Positions 46,627 to 54,685 of a stretch of DNA of 64,000 bases are shown here, piece after piece. Each line of letters begins with the position of its first letter. Positions within the stretch are counted from its first letter, which is position 1. The translations under genes were made by a program, and so were the position numbers. The stretch is taken from assembly GCF_020532645.1 (NCBI RefSeq), contig NZ_JAJAUZ010000004.1, forward strand, positions 162,128-226,127. The letters are read 5' to 3'. Origin of the DNA: Streptomyces bambusae. Lineage in GTDB: Bacteria; Actinomycetota; Actinomycetes; Streptomycetales; Streptomycetaceae. The notes below the pieces were generated by a model. The model saw only the letters and a list, made by a program, of their open reading frames with translations, searched no databases and was not told the origin of the DNA.

Positions 46627-47340
46627 ATGCCCGTCCGGGTGCTCATCTGCGACCATCTGCCCGTCATCGCGGCCGGTCTCAAGACCCTCCTCGACACGGT
46701 GCCCGACATCGAAGTGATCGGTACGACCCAGAACGGCATGGAAGCCATCGTCCTCGTGCGGACCACGCGGCCCGACGTCGTGGTCACGGATCTGAACCTC
46801 CGGACGATCTCCGGAGTCGAGCTGATCCGCAGGCTCGGCAAGGAGGACGAGCCGCCCAACGTCGTCGTGTTCACCGCGTCCGACGCCGATCAGACCGTGA
46901 GCGACGTGCTGCACGCCGGGGCGAGCTGCCTGCTCGGCAAGGACGCGAGCCCGCAGGAGCTGATCGCCGCGATCCGGGCGGCAGCCGCCGGGCAGACCAT
47001 GCTGGCCCCGGACATCGCCCGGCGCCTGGTCACCTGGTTCCGCGCGCAGCCGGAGCCCCGGCCCGCCGCAACGTGCCCGGAAGTGACCGAACTGACCCCG
47101 CGGGAGAGGGAAGTGACCAAGATGGTGGCGCGTGGCATGTCCACCGAAGAGGTGGCCCGGTCGCTGGTCATCGGTGAGGCCACGGTCCGTACGCACCTCT
47201 ATCGCGTACGCACCAAACTCGGCGTGCGCGACCGTGCCGAGCTCGTGTCACTGGCCTATCGGACAGGGCTCATCCACTCGGCCGGACGGCACTTCGGCGA
47301 CGGGGCACTCGTGTCCTCGGAGGATCTGCGGGCCGGCTGA
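46627..47340 (+). CDS. NarL-type response regulator, probably cluster-situated
   Basis: 237 residues from ATG 46627 with GGGGGAA upstream. The receiver domain has CDHLPVIAAGLKTLL, phospho-acceptor Asp in VVVTDLNLRTISG (~57) and LLGKDAS Lys. The LuxR-type HTH is LTPREREVTKMVARGMSTEEVARSLVIGEATVRTHLYRVR. No kinase gene is adjacent, so it is an orphan. It is the only transcription factor found in the 46.6-63.9 kb biosynthetic region and the natural candidate to act on the conserved upstream blocks. Confidence 0.92.
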   Translation: MPVRVLICDHLPVIAAGLKTLLDTVPDIEVIGTTQNGMEAIVLVRTTRPDVVVTDLNLRTISGVELIRRLGKEDEPPNVVVFTASDADQTVSDVLHAGASCLLGKDASPQELIAAIRAAAAGQTMLAPDIARRLVTWFRAQPEPRPAATCPEVTELTPREREVTKMVARGMSTEEVARSLVIGEATVRTHLYRVRTKLGVRDRAELVSLAYRTGLIHSAGRHFGDGALVSSEDLRAG

Positions 47341-47556
47341 CCGGCTACGACCGGGCCGCCGCGTGGAAAGGAAACTACGAGGAGACCGGCCCGGATACGT
47401 CCGCGACAGGTTCATGGGAGAGGACGCATCGTGTTGAAGTCCCTCCGTTCGAATGCGAATTCTGATTACCCGGAAGCGGCGACGGACGTGCCAGTCTTGG
47501 CCGAAGTCGAATAACCGCCACCACAGTTCAATGCCGCCGGCGAAGAGGGGGAATTC

Positions 47557-47694
47557 GTGGGACACGCACAGGAGAAGATCCCGGTGATCGCCATGTGGAG
47601 CGGGGCGGCCGAGGCGGACCCGGCCGTGCGGGCCTGCCGCGACCACCGCCTGCCGCACCACGAGAAGCTGCGCGCCGCTGCACTCCGGCCGTGA
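47557..47694 (+). CDS. Possible 45-residue small protein
   Basis: GTG 47557 is preceded by GAGGGGGAATTC, a good ribosome site, and runs to TGA at 47692-47694. Translation begins MGHAQEKIPVIAMWSGAAEA and ends in LRAAALRP. No family is recognised. The ribosome site and position between the regulator and the carrier-protein gene are the only support. Confidence 0.4.
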   Translation: MGHAQEKIPVIAMWSGAAEADPAVRACRDHRLPHHEKLRAAALRP

Positions 47695-48362
47695 TGTCTC
47701 CAGGAATCGTCAGCATGATCACCTGGCGGGTGCGCTGCACCCGGATTCGGGCTCTCAAGGTGCTCGCCCTGCGGACGAGACGGGCGAATCAGTGGGGCAG
47801 ACTGGAAATCTGAACCGCCGGAGCCTGGGGCATGACCGCAGACGCGACCGCACGGACGGCCGGCTGGCCGGACGGACGGACATGATCGATGGTCCGCAAC
47901 CCGAACTGTGGTGCCGCGGCCTTGAAGGCGCTCCGACGGCAGCCGGCCGACGAGAACGACGCCCGGCGGGAGGTGCGCGAGACGCCGGCCGAGGACCGGC
48001 GCGCCATCGCCGCCGTCGACAACCACCACCTGCCGTCTCGTCCCCCCGCCCCGGCCGCCGACCTCTGCTGCTGCGCCGCTGCGGCCGCCGCCGGGACGAC
48101 CCGGCGCGGCCGGAGCCGGCTGCGCGGCCCCGGCCGGCATCGTGCACCACGCCACGGCGCTCCGCGGCACAGGACGAGGACCGCAAGGCCGATTCCGAAC
48201 TGCGGCGAGGGCGGCCGCTTCCTGGTGACCCGCAGCGCCGAGCCGGCCGGAACACCTCGTCTCCCCCTACGACCTCACTGCGGAGCGGGTCGGCAGAGCG
48301 GTCCGTACCGCTCTCGACACGACGGCCCGCTCCGGGACGACCGATCGGAAGGAACACATCTC
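47695..48362. other. 668-bp stretch without a convincing gene
   Basis: No frame here has both coding-like composition and a ribosome site. A 39-codon frame (47694-47813) overlaps the stop of the small gene but has no other support. The region may hold the promoter and a long leader for the carrier-protein gene; GGAAGGAAC just before 48363 is its ribosome site. Confidence 0.55.
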
Positions 48363-48554
48363 ATGACCATGACCACGACCGAGACCACGGTGCAGGCCTG
48401 CCCGGAGTGCGAGGAGCCGGTGCAGATCGGCGGTTCGGTGCGGCTCAACGAGATCCTGGAGTGTGCGGGCTGCCGGAGCGAACTGGAGATCGTGGCGCTG
48501 AGCCCGCTGGTGCTCGCCTGCGCGCCCGAGGTCGAGGAGGACTGGGGGGAGTAG
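48363..48554 (+). CDS. LysW-type amino-group carrier protein
   Basis: 63 residues from ATG 48363. After a Thr-rich start, QACPECEEPVQIGG and LECAGCRSELEIVALSPL give a CxxC...CxxC zinc ribbon, and the protein ends EVEEDWGE. The C-terminal EDWGE is the hallmark of LysW/ArgW, whose last Glu side chain is joined to the amino group of aminoadipate or glutamate while it is converted to lysine, arginine or special amino acids. Here no LysX, LysZ, LysY, LysJ or LysK gene is seen in the window. It probably carries an intermediate for the surrounding biosynthetic enzymes; the attaching ligase may be the ATP-grasp-like protein at 56909. Confidence 0.93.
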   Translation: MTMTTTETTVQACPECEEPVQIGGSVRLNEILECAGCRSELEIVALSPLVLACAPEVEEDWGE

Positions 48555-48577
48555 GGGCCGCGGACGCACGTCCGGCC

Positions 48578-48603
48578 GTGTGGACCCGCGCCCGGGTCCA
48601 CAC
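48578..48603. terminator. 11-bp perfect hairpin after the LysW-type gene
   Basis: Arms 48578-48588 (GTGTGGACCCG) and 48593-48603 pair exactly around a 4-nt loop, 24 nt after the carrier stop and 50 nt before the next gene. It may end or attenuate transcription and so adjust the ratio of carrier to downstream enzyme. Confidence 0.7.
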
Positions 48604-48652
48604 GAGCAGAACGTAGAACCCCGGCGCTCACGTCTCACCATGGAGGACAAGG

Positions 48653-49384
48653 ATGATCACTGAAGAACAGACCCACACCGTCGCGCAGACCGCGATCGAG
48701 GCCCTGTCCGATTCCGGTGCCCATCTCGTTCGGCACGTCGACTTCTCGTCCCTGACCGGCGTCTCGGCCGACGACTGGGCCCGTTTTGCCGCGAACTGGG
48801 AATCCCTGCGGCGCGATCCCTACATGACCGACGGGGGCACGTACCGCCACCGCCGGTACGGTCAGTTCGACATCGATGTCACCACCGGTGACCTCACCCA
48901 GCTCCCGCACGGTCCGTACCGCCAGGAGGCGGACGTCAACAAGCTGCACGGCGGCGTCGACCGGGTGTACGAGCCGTTGACCGACTCGTTCGTGGCGGAC
49001 CCCGTACTGCGGAAGGTGCTCCTCGGGCTGGCCGAGGTCTTCTCCGGGGTCGACGGCACCAAGAAGTGGAACGTCAAGGTGACGCCCATCCGCACCACCG
49101 CCACGACGGACCAGGCCGGTGAGCCGACGCCGGAGGGCCGGCACCGCGATGGCGTCACCTTCATCACGTCGCTGATGATCCGTCGTACCAACGTGACCGG
49201 CGGCGAGAGCACCGTCCACACGGACGACGGCGAGCAGCTCGTCACCACGACGCTCTCCGAACCCGGCGACATCCTGCTCGGCGACGACCGCCGCACCCTC
49301 CACGCGGTGACGACGGTACGTCCCGAGAACACCGGGGAACCGGGCCATCGCGACGTCCTGATCATGGCCTACGCCGCGCGCTGA
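48653..49384 (+). CDS. 2-oxoglutarate/Fe(II) oxygenase, IDO (amino-acid hydroxylase) family
   Basis: 243 residues from ATG 48653 with GGAGG 6 nt upstream. RRYGQFDID and EADVNKLHGGVDRVYEPL, then EGRHRDGVTF with the HxD metal ligands (~163), TLHAVTTV with the distal His, and HRDVLIMAYAAR with the 2-oxoglutarate-binding Arg match the PF10014 family, exemplified by the L-isoleucine dioxygenase. Members hydroxylate free or N-substituted aliphatic amino acids. The facial triad is complete, so it should be active, perhaps on the carrier-bound or free precursor. Confidence 0.87.
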   Translation: MITEEQTHTVAQTAIEALSDSGAHLVRHVDFSSLTGVSADDWARFAANWESLRRDPYMTDGGTYRHRRYGQFDIDVTTGDLTQLPHGPYRQEADVNKLHGGVDRVYEPLTDSFVADPVLRKVLLGLAEVFSGVDGTKKWNVKVTPIRTTATTDQAGEPTPEGRHRDGVTFITSLMIRRTNVTGGESTVHTDDGEQLVTTTLSEPGDILLGDDRRTLHAVTTVRPENTGEPGHRDVLIMAYAAR

Positions 49385-49530
49385 TCCGATCGCCACCACC
49401 CACCCGGCGACCCGACGGGCCCCGGTCCGCCACGGGCAGGCTTCAGGCCGGCCCGTGGGGACCGGGTCCGGCGAGCGGCTTCGGTGCGCAGGCGAATGCG
49501 CCCGGGAGTGTCCCAGGCCCCGCCGAGGAC

Positions 49531-49650
49531 GGGTACGCGAAATGCGCAGCCGCAGCGACGAAAAAGTGGACGCGACGCTTCCTGGTGAATGAACTCGTGG
49601 CGGACGCACCTGGCGTCCTGCGCTCGTAGCGTGCTTCCGAAGCGGTCGGC
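49531..49650. promoter_or_regulatory. Conserved upstream block, copy C
   Basis: Runs from GGGTACGCGAAATGCGCAG to the CGAAGCGGTCGG region and contains TGAACTCGTGGCGGACGCAC and CGTAGC. It aligns over ~120 nt with blocks at 59224 and 61751. It lies in the 432-bp gap before the 2-isopropylmalate-synthase-like gene, ending 166 bp before its start. No gene is seen in the gap. Confidence 0.7.
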
Positions 49651-49816
49651 CAGTCGTGACCGTCCCCCCTTCGACGCGCACGGCCCGGCGCGGTGTGTCC
49701 CCCTCGAACACGTCGACACGCGCCGGAATCGGTTCCGGGCCCGGCAGCGCGACCCGCCCGGGAGTCCCGCCTCGAAGCGGGAGCGAACCGCCCACTGGAG
49801 AAGTTCCGGAGGAGCA

Positions 49817-51565
49817 ATGAGCCAAGGAAAGTCCATGACGACGAAGACATCCGCAGACCACCGGCTGCGCCCGCAGCCCTGGTGGAACCCTCAGCAGCCG
49901 TCGGGGATGCCGGTCCACCGCTACCGGCGGGCCGAGCCGCAGGAACTGCTCGCGCCCGGCACCCGTACCTGGCTCGGCCGCTCGCCCGACCGTGCGCCGC
50001 TGTGGAGCTCGGTGGACCTCCGTGACGGCAACCAGGCGCTGGCCGATCCGATGGACCTGCGGCGCAAGCGCAAGATGTTCGACCTGCTGGTCCGGCTCGG
50101 GTTCAAGGACATCGAGATCGGCTACCCGGCGGCCAGCGAGACCGAGTTCGAGTTCGTGCGCCGGCTCGTCACCGGCGGCCACATCCCCGACGACGTCACC
50201 GTCTCGGTGTTCACTCCGGCCCGCCCGGAACTGATCGAGCGCACCTTCGAGGCGATCCGCGGCACGGACCGCGCCGTCGTCCACCTCTGCCACGCCACGG
50301 CCTGTCTGTGGCGCGAGGTCGTGTTCCGCAAGACGCCCTCGGAGGTGATGGCGCTGGCCCGGGACAGCGCACGGCAGATGGTGAGACTGGCCGACCGCGC
50401 CGGGGGCGACATCCGGTTCGAGTACTCGCCGGAGACGTTCAACGTCACCGAGCCGGAGTTCGCGCTGGAGATCGCGAACACGGTGGCCGAGATCGTCGAC
50501 GCCACACCGGACCGGCCGCTCATCCTCAACCTGCCGAGCACCGTCGAGATGCACGCACCCCACGTGTTCGCGGACCAGATCCAGTGGATGAGCGCGAACC
50601 TCGACCGGCGTGACGGGATCATCCTCTCGGTCCACCCCCACAACGATCGCGGAACCGCCGTGGCCGCGGCGGAGTTCGCCCTGGCTGCGGGGGCCGACCG
50701 GGTCGAAGGCACGCTCTTCGGCAACGGCGAGCGCACAGGCAACGTCTGCCTGGTCACCCTGGCGCTGAACCTGTTCAGCCGGGGCATCGATCCCCAGCTC
50801 GACCTCTCCGACCTCCCGGCCGTCCGCCGCGCCGTGGAGGAGTGCAACCAGATGCCGGTGCCCGACCGCCACCCCTACGCCGGCGACCTCGTGTTCACCG
50901 CCTTCTCCGGCACGCACCAGGACGCGATCGCCAAGGGCATGGTCCACCTGGCGGACCGGGCGGACGCCGCCGGAGTGCCGGTCGCGGAGCTGCCGTGGGA
51001 CGTGCCGTACCTGCCGGTCGATCCGCAGGACCTGGGCCGGAGCTACGAGGCGGTCATCCGGGTCAACAGCCAGTCGGGCAAGGGCGGCATCGCCCATGTG
51101 CTGCGCACACGGTGGGGGATCGAGCTGCCCGAGGGGCTGCGGGCCGAATTCGGCCGGGTGATCCAGCGGGTCACCGACCTGTCCGGCAGGGAGGTCGAGC
51201 CGGGCCGGATCCGGGACGTCTTCCGCACCGAGTACTGCGACACCGGCGACTGGGCCGGCTTCGCGGCGTTCGCGTCCGGCGACGACCCGGTGGAGTCACT
51301 GCTGGCCGAGGTCCGCGCGTGCGGAGTGGACGCCCGCGTGGAGCAGACGGTCTGCGACGAGGGCGGACCGGGATCCGGCACCGAGTACGTCTGCTACACA
51401 CGGCTGCTCGTGGCGCACGAGCCGGTGTGGGGCGTGGGTCTGGGCGCGACGGCGCACGCGGCGATGGTCCAGGCCGTGCTGTCGGGCTTGCGCCGCAGCG
51501 GGGCCCGGGCGGGGAACGGCCGGTCCGTACCGCAGCTGGCCGGGGCACGGGAGGGGGCCCGATGA
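49817..51565 (+). CDS. 2-isopropylmalate synthase homologue (LeuA type)
   Basis: 582 residues from ATG 49817 with GGAGGAG directly upstream. The N-terminus RPQPWWNPQQPSGMPVHRYR is typical of the long LeuA type. Catalytic barrel: LWSSVDLRDGNQALADPMD (Asp-Arg), GFKDIEIGYPAASETEFEFVR, SVHPHNDRGTAVAAAE (metal His pair), EGTLFGNGERTGNV. A C-terminal regulatory-like domain (~430-560) is present. It condenses acetyl-CoA with a 2-keto acid to lengthen the chain by one carbon. Its place inside the cluster, coupled by ATGA to a MaoC-fold gene, points to extension of a special keto acid and not ordinary leucine synthesis. Confidence 0.9.
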   Translation: MSQGKSMTTKTSADHRLRPQPWWNPQQPSGMPVHRYRRAEPQELLAPGTRTWLGRSPDRAPLWSSVDLRDGNQALADPMDLRRKRKMFDLLVRLGFKDIEIGYPAASETEFEFVRRLVTGGHIPDDVTVSVFTPARPELIERTFEAIRGTDRAVVHLCHATACLWREVVFRKTPSEVMALARDSARQMVRLADRAGGDIRFEYSPETFNVTEPEFALEIANTVAEIVDATPDRPLILNLPSTVEMHAPHVFADQIQWMSANLDRRDGIILSVHPHNDRGTAVAAAEFALAAGADRVEGTLFGNGERTGNVCLVTLALNLFSRGIDPQLDLSDLPAVRRAVEECNQMPVPDRHPYAGDLVFTAFSGTHQDAIAKGMVHLADRADAAGVPVAELPWDVPYLPVDPQDLGRSYEAVIRVNSQSGKGGIAHVLRTRWGIELPEGLRAEFGRVIQRVTDLSGREVEPGRIRDVFRTEYCDTGDWAGFAAFASGDDPVESLLAEVRACGVDARVEQTVCDEGGPGSGTEYVCYTRLLVAHEPVWGVGLGATAHAAMVQAVLSGLRRSGARAGNGRSVPQLAGAREGAR

Positions 51566-52110
51566 CCCGTCAGGTACCGGCGTCCTACGTCGAGCTGGAG
51601 CCCGGGCGGTTCCGCGAGGACGAAGGGCTGCACTACGAGGACTACGTCGTCGGCCAGGTCTTCGAGCACCGTCCCGGCCGCACGATCACCACGACGGACA
51701 ACATCTGGAGTTCGCTGCTGAGCCTCAACCAGCACCCGCTGCACATCGACGAGGTCTACGCGTCGGGCACACCGTTCAAGAAGCTGCTGGTGTCGAGCCT
51801 GGTGACGTTCGGAATCGTGAACGGGATGACGGTCAAGACCATCAGCCAGAAGGCCGTCGCCAACCTCGGCTGGGACGGCGTCCGGCTCGTCGCACCCGTA
51901 TTCGTCGGTGACACCCTCTACGCCGAAACCGAGATCCTCTCCAAGCGGCCCACCGCCTCCCGGCCCGGCGAGGGCATCGTCACCGTCCACACGGTCGGCC
52001 GCAATCAGGACGGGGTGAAGGTCATCGAGTTCGACCGCACCCTGATGGCGTCCATGCGCACCCCGCACGGTGCCGCGGACTCCCCGTCCCGGGACGGGAA
52101 GAGCCCGTGA
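51562..52110 (+). CDS. MaoC-like hotdog-fold dehydratase/hydratase
   Basis: 182 residues, start overlapping the synthase stop by 4 bp. FREDEGLHYEDYVVGQVFEHRPGRTITTTDNIWSSLLSLNQHPLHIDEVYA contains the MaoC Asp/His pair (TDNIW.. and HPLHID). KKLLVSSLVTFGIVNGMT and VRLVAPVFVGDTLYAETEILSK complete the fold. It may dehydrate or hydrate an acid or thioester such as the product of the synthase, in the place aconitase-like enzymes occupy in leucine-type chain extension. The next gene overlaps its end by 4 bp. Confidence 0.87.
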   Translation: MTRQVPASYVELEPGRFREDEGLHYEDYVVGQVFEHRPGRTITTTDNIWSSLLSLNQHPLHIDEVYASGTPFKKLLVSSLVTFGIVNGMTVKTISQKAVANLGWDGVRLVAPVFVGDTLYAETEILSKRPTASRPGEGIVTVHTVGRNQDGVKVIEFDRTLMASMRTPHGAADSPSRDGKSP

Positions 52111-52814
52111 CCGGACTTCCCGTGATCAGCCTCGCCCCGGCCGAGCGGGGAGACCGGGGCAGGGTCGCCGACGAGATCTCCCGGGCCTGTGCCGAGACCG
52201 GGTTCTTCGTCGTACGCGACCACGGCATCGACCGGAAGGTCTTCGACAAGACCTACGAACTGTCCCTCGACTTCTTCCGGGGGAGAGCCGCAGAGCACGA
52301 CGGGGCGTCCGGCGTGGGACGGCTCGTGCTCGGCGGCACCGAACAGATGCCCTTCCCCGCCGACAAGCGCGGGATCGCGCTGCGCGACGCGCTGAGGACC
52401 TGCGTCGCCGCTTGCCGGGCCGTCGCCGACCGGGTGACCGAGCTGCTGAGCACCACCCCGGACCCGCAGGTCACCCTGCTCACCGAGGACGGCCCCGGGC
52501 TGCAGCTGCGCGACCTGTCGGGCAACTGGATCGACGTGGACGTCCCCGGCCCGGACCGGTTCATCGTCGGGGTCGGAGACCTCAGGGCGCGTTGGTCGCA
52601 CGACGCCTACGTCTCGACGCCACGACCGGCCGAGCCCGGCGACCGCCCCCGGCAGTCGATCGCCTTCTTCCGGCTGGCCAACGACGACGCCGTCGTCGAA
52701 TCGTTCCCGGAGCCCGCCGGGCAACGGCCGGCCGCGTACGTGCCCGGCCGTGACGAGCAGTTCCCACCGCACAAGACGAACGCCCTTTCCGGGCGGGAGG
52801 AGATCAGGTCGTGA
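52107..52814 (+). CDS. IPNS-like 2OG/Fe(II) oxygenase remnant lacking the metal triad
   Basis: 235 residues, ~100 shorter than isopenicillin-N-synthase-family enzymes. The N-terminal domain LPVISLAPA..AETGFFVVRDHGID..FFRGRAAE is typical. The expected HxDxG metal motif and preceding ~60-80 residues are missing: TELLSTTPDPQVTLL jumps directly into the LLTEDGPGLQLRDLSGNWIDV segment. The distal His of STxH is Arg (YVSTPRPAEP), while the RxS 2-oxoglutarate motif remains (RQSIAFF). The frame is intact and overlaps both neighbours by 4 bp, so the protein is made and may be a non-catalytic partner or have a new function. Confidence 0.8.
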   Translation: MTGLPVISLAPAERGDRGRVADEISRACAETGFFVVRDHGIDRKVFDKTYELSLDFFRGRAAEHDGASGVGRLVLGGTEQMPFPADKRGIALRDALRTCVAACRAVADRVTELLSTTPDPQVTLLTEDGPGLQLRDLSGNWIDVDVPGPDRFIVGVGDLRARWSHDAYVSTPRPAEPGDRPRQSIAFFRLANDDAVVESFPEPAGQRPAAYVPGRDEQFPPHKTNALSGREEIRS

Positions 52815-53659
52815 AGGTGCACCCCTGTCTGTTCTACGTCCCCGCATCGCGCGTCGACAAGCTGCTGAAGAACGTGCCCCGTGACTCGGTCGCACTGGTC
52901 CTCGACCTGGAGGACTCCGTTCCGAAGCAGGCGAAGCCCGTTGCCCGCCGGCAGCTCCGCGAGGTCGACCTGACCGGCACCGGCCACACCGGCGTCTCGC
53001 TGCGCATCAACAGCATCGAGACCCCCGACGGCATGCTCGACATCCAGACCATCCTCGCTCTCGGCGGGAAGATCGGCGGCCTGCCCCTGGAGACGGTGCT
53101 GGTGCCGAAGGTCTGCGATGCCCGCGACGTCGCCATCTACCGCTCGCTGTTGTCCGGCCTGCCGAAGCCGCCGGAGATCTGCAGCTTCATCGAGACCGTG
53201 GACGCCGTCGAGAACGCCTTCGAGATCGCGGCGGTCAGCGACGGCCTCTGCTTCGGACAGGCCGACCTGGTCGCGGAGATGTGGGCGCCGGACGAGTCCT
53301 ACCTGGCCCACGCACGGGCCCGGATGTGCGTGGCGGCGTCCCGCTACGGCCTGCCGGCCATCGACACGAACTCCTTCGAGCTGTGGGACATGGAGACGGT
53401 CCGGGACCAGAGCGAGGCCGCGAAGCGGTGCGGCTACACCGGCAAGGCGGCCATCCACCCGAGGCAGGTCGACGTCATCGTCGAGACGTTCGGCACCGCG
53501 CCCGGGGAGGTGGACGCCCACTACCGGACCATCAAGGACTACGAGGCCGACGAGGCGGGCTTCGCCGTCAGCAAGGACCGGGTGCTCGCTCCGCCCTTCG
53601 TCCTCAAGGCACGGCGCATGATCGCGCTGCTCGACGGCATCGCCCGCCCCGTCCGCTGA
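52811..53659 (+). CDS. HpcH/HpaI or CitE-like C-C lyase
   Basis: 282 residues from GTG 52811, overlapping the previous stop. FYVPASRVDKLLKNVPRDSVALVLDLEDSVPKQAK (Asp-Glu-Asp metal region), LVPKVCDARDV, ICSFIETVDAVENAFEIAA, LCFGQADLVAEM and AAIHPRQVDVI are signatures of the CitE/malyl-CoA-lyase barrel family. It would cleave or form a C-C bond between a keto acid or aldehyde and an acetyl- or acyl-thioester, consistent with the carbon-chain logic of the two genes before it. Confidence 0.9.
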   Translation: MKVHPCLFYVPASRVDKLLKNVPRDSVALVLDLEDSVPKQAKPVARRQLREVDLTGTGHTGVSLRINSIETPDGMLDIQTILALGGKIGGLPLETVLVPKVCDARDVAIYRSLLSGLPKPPEICSFIETVDAVENAFEIAAVSDGLCFGQADLVAEMWAPDESYLAHARARMCVAASRYGLPAIDTNSFELWDMETVRDQSEAAKRCGYTGKAAIHPRQVDVIVETFGTAPGEVDAHYRTIKDYEADEAGFAVSKDRVLAPPFVLKARRMIALLDGIARPVR

Positions 53660-53665
53660 GACCGA

Positions 53666-53693
53666 AGAACCGAGAACCGAGAACCGAGAACCG
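53666..53693. repeat. Four tandem 7-mers AGAACCG
   Basis: Four exact copies in the 42-bp gap, ending where the ribosome site (GAGGAG) of the next gene begins. Copy-number change would shift translation or spacing of the mRNA leader. Confidence 0.85.
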
Positions 53694-53701
53694 AGGAGAA
53701 C

Positions 53702-54634
53702 ATGATGAGCACCGCGATGACGGACATCGTGCAGCTGGCGATGGTCGACGTCTCCGACTACGAGGTCGAGGTCGTCGGAGGCCGGTTCGGAGCCGTGCCG
53801 GCCGAGCTGACGGCCCGCTTGGAGGAGCTGGTCGCGGACGGTGCCGGGCTGGCCGTCTGCCACGGCGTCAGCACGCTGCTGGCCGAGCACGGCATGGACA
53901 TCCACGACGAGGGCGACGCCGCAGCCGCCCGGGACTACCTCGAGGCGGCCTTCCGCGCCTTCGCGGCCAAGACCGACCTCACCCGGCACACCCCGGTGGT
54001 CATGGACTACGACCAGGTGGCGAGCATGGACGTGGACGGATTCAACAAGAACACCAGCTTCACGCCCAACTCGGACCACACCGAATCGCGTGAGTTCCTC
54101 ACCACCAAGTGCGTCCACTTCGACGCCGCCACGACCTTCATCGGCAACGTCTACGGCCCGAACACCAACATCGACGGCGGCCTGCCGATCGTGTGCAACA
54201 CCCGCGAGTACTGCCGCACGACGGGCGTCGAGCCGGCCGATCTCGTCGAGCTGATGCCGCACAGCTACAACGTCGCGGTCCGCCAGGAACACGCCGGCAC
54301 CGTCCTCGCCGACCACGCGGTCGCCCTGGACGTCGACCTGCTCAACGACATGGTCATGGTCGTCCTGAACAACGAGGTCGACGGCGGGCTCGCGCACGCG
54401 GGCTCCACCCCGACCCTTGCGGATCCTGCCAGGCCCGGCAAGCGCCCGCTGCGCCACATCGAGCTTCAGTTCGCGGACGGGCAGAACCTGGACAACTGGT
54501 ACCGCTACTACCGCCTCGGCATACCGGAGGTCATCGTCACGGTGCCGGAGGCGAACACCTCGGACCACGACCGCTACCACCGGGGCGTGGACACGGCACT
54601 CGCCGCTCAGGGCCCGTCCGCCCGTGGCAACTGA
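53702..54634 (+). CDS. Probable clavaminate-synthase-like 2OG/Fe(II) oxygenase
   Basis: 310 residues from ATG 53702 (GAGGAG upstream). TKCVHFDAATTFIGNVYGP carries an HxD (~139-141), followed by NIDGGLPIVCN in the place of the TauD GG motif. Later GGLAHAGSTPTLADPARPGKRPLRHIELQF offers a distal His and the R-x-L-R 2-oxoglutarate site. The overall order fits TauD/clavaminate-synthase-like enzymes that hydroxylate amino-acid side chains, but similarity is by pattern only and the family should be considered tentative. Confidence 0.6.
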   Translation: MMSTAMTDIVQLAMVDVSDYEVEVVGGRFGAVPAELTARLEELVADGAGLAVCHGVSTLLAEHGMDIHDEGDAAAARDYLEAAFRAFAAKTDLTRHTPVVMDYDQVASMDVDGFNKNTSFTPNSDHTESREFLTTKCVHFDAATTFIGNVYGPNTNIDGGLPIVCNTREYCRTTGVEPADLVELMPHSYNVAVRQEHAGTVLADHAVALDVDLLNDMVMVVLNNEVDGGLAHAGSTPTLADPARPGKRPLRHIELQFADGQNLDNWYRYYRLGIPEVIVTVPEANTSDHDRYHRGVDTALAAQGPSARGN

Positions 54635-54685
54635 GAGGCAGCCGATGGACCACCCGTCCCTCCCCTGCCTGACCCGAGGAGACGC

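Noticed and set aside
47694..47813. 39-codon frame starting in the stop of the small gene
   Set aside because: Only the TGATG overlap supports it; composition is not gene-like and there is no family hint.
47755..48357. Minus-strand frame opposite the leader of the LysW-type gene
   Set aside because: Arg/Ser/Pro-rich shadow-like composition and no ribosome site; it would run against the cluster direction.
49817..51565. Primary leucine-pathway leuA
   Set aside because: It sits in a 4-bp-coupled secondary-metabolism-like operon without leuCD/leuB, so a cluster role is preferred, though not proven.
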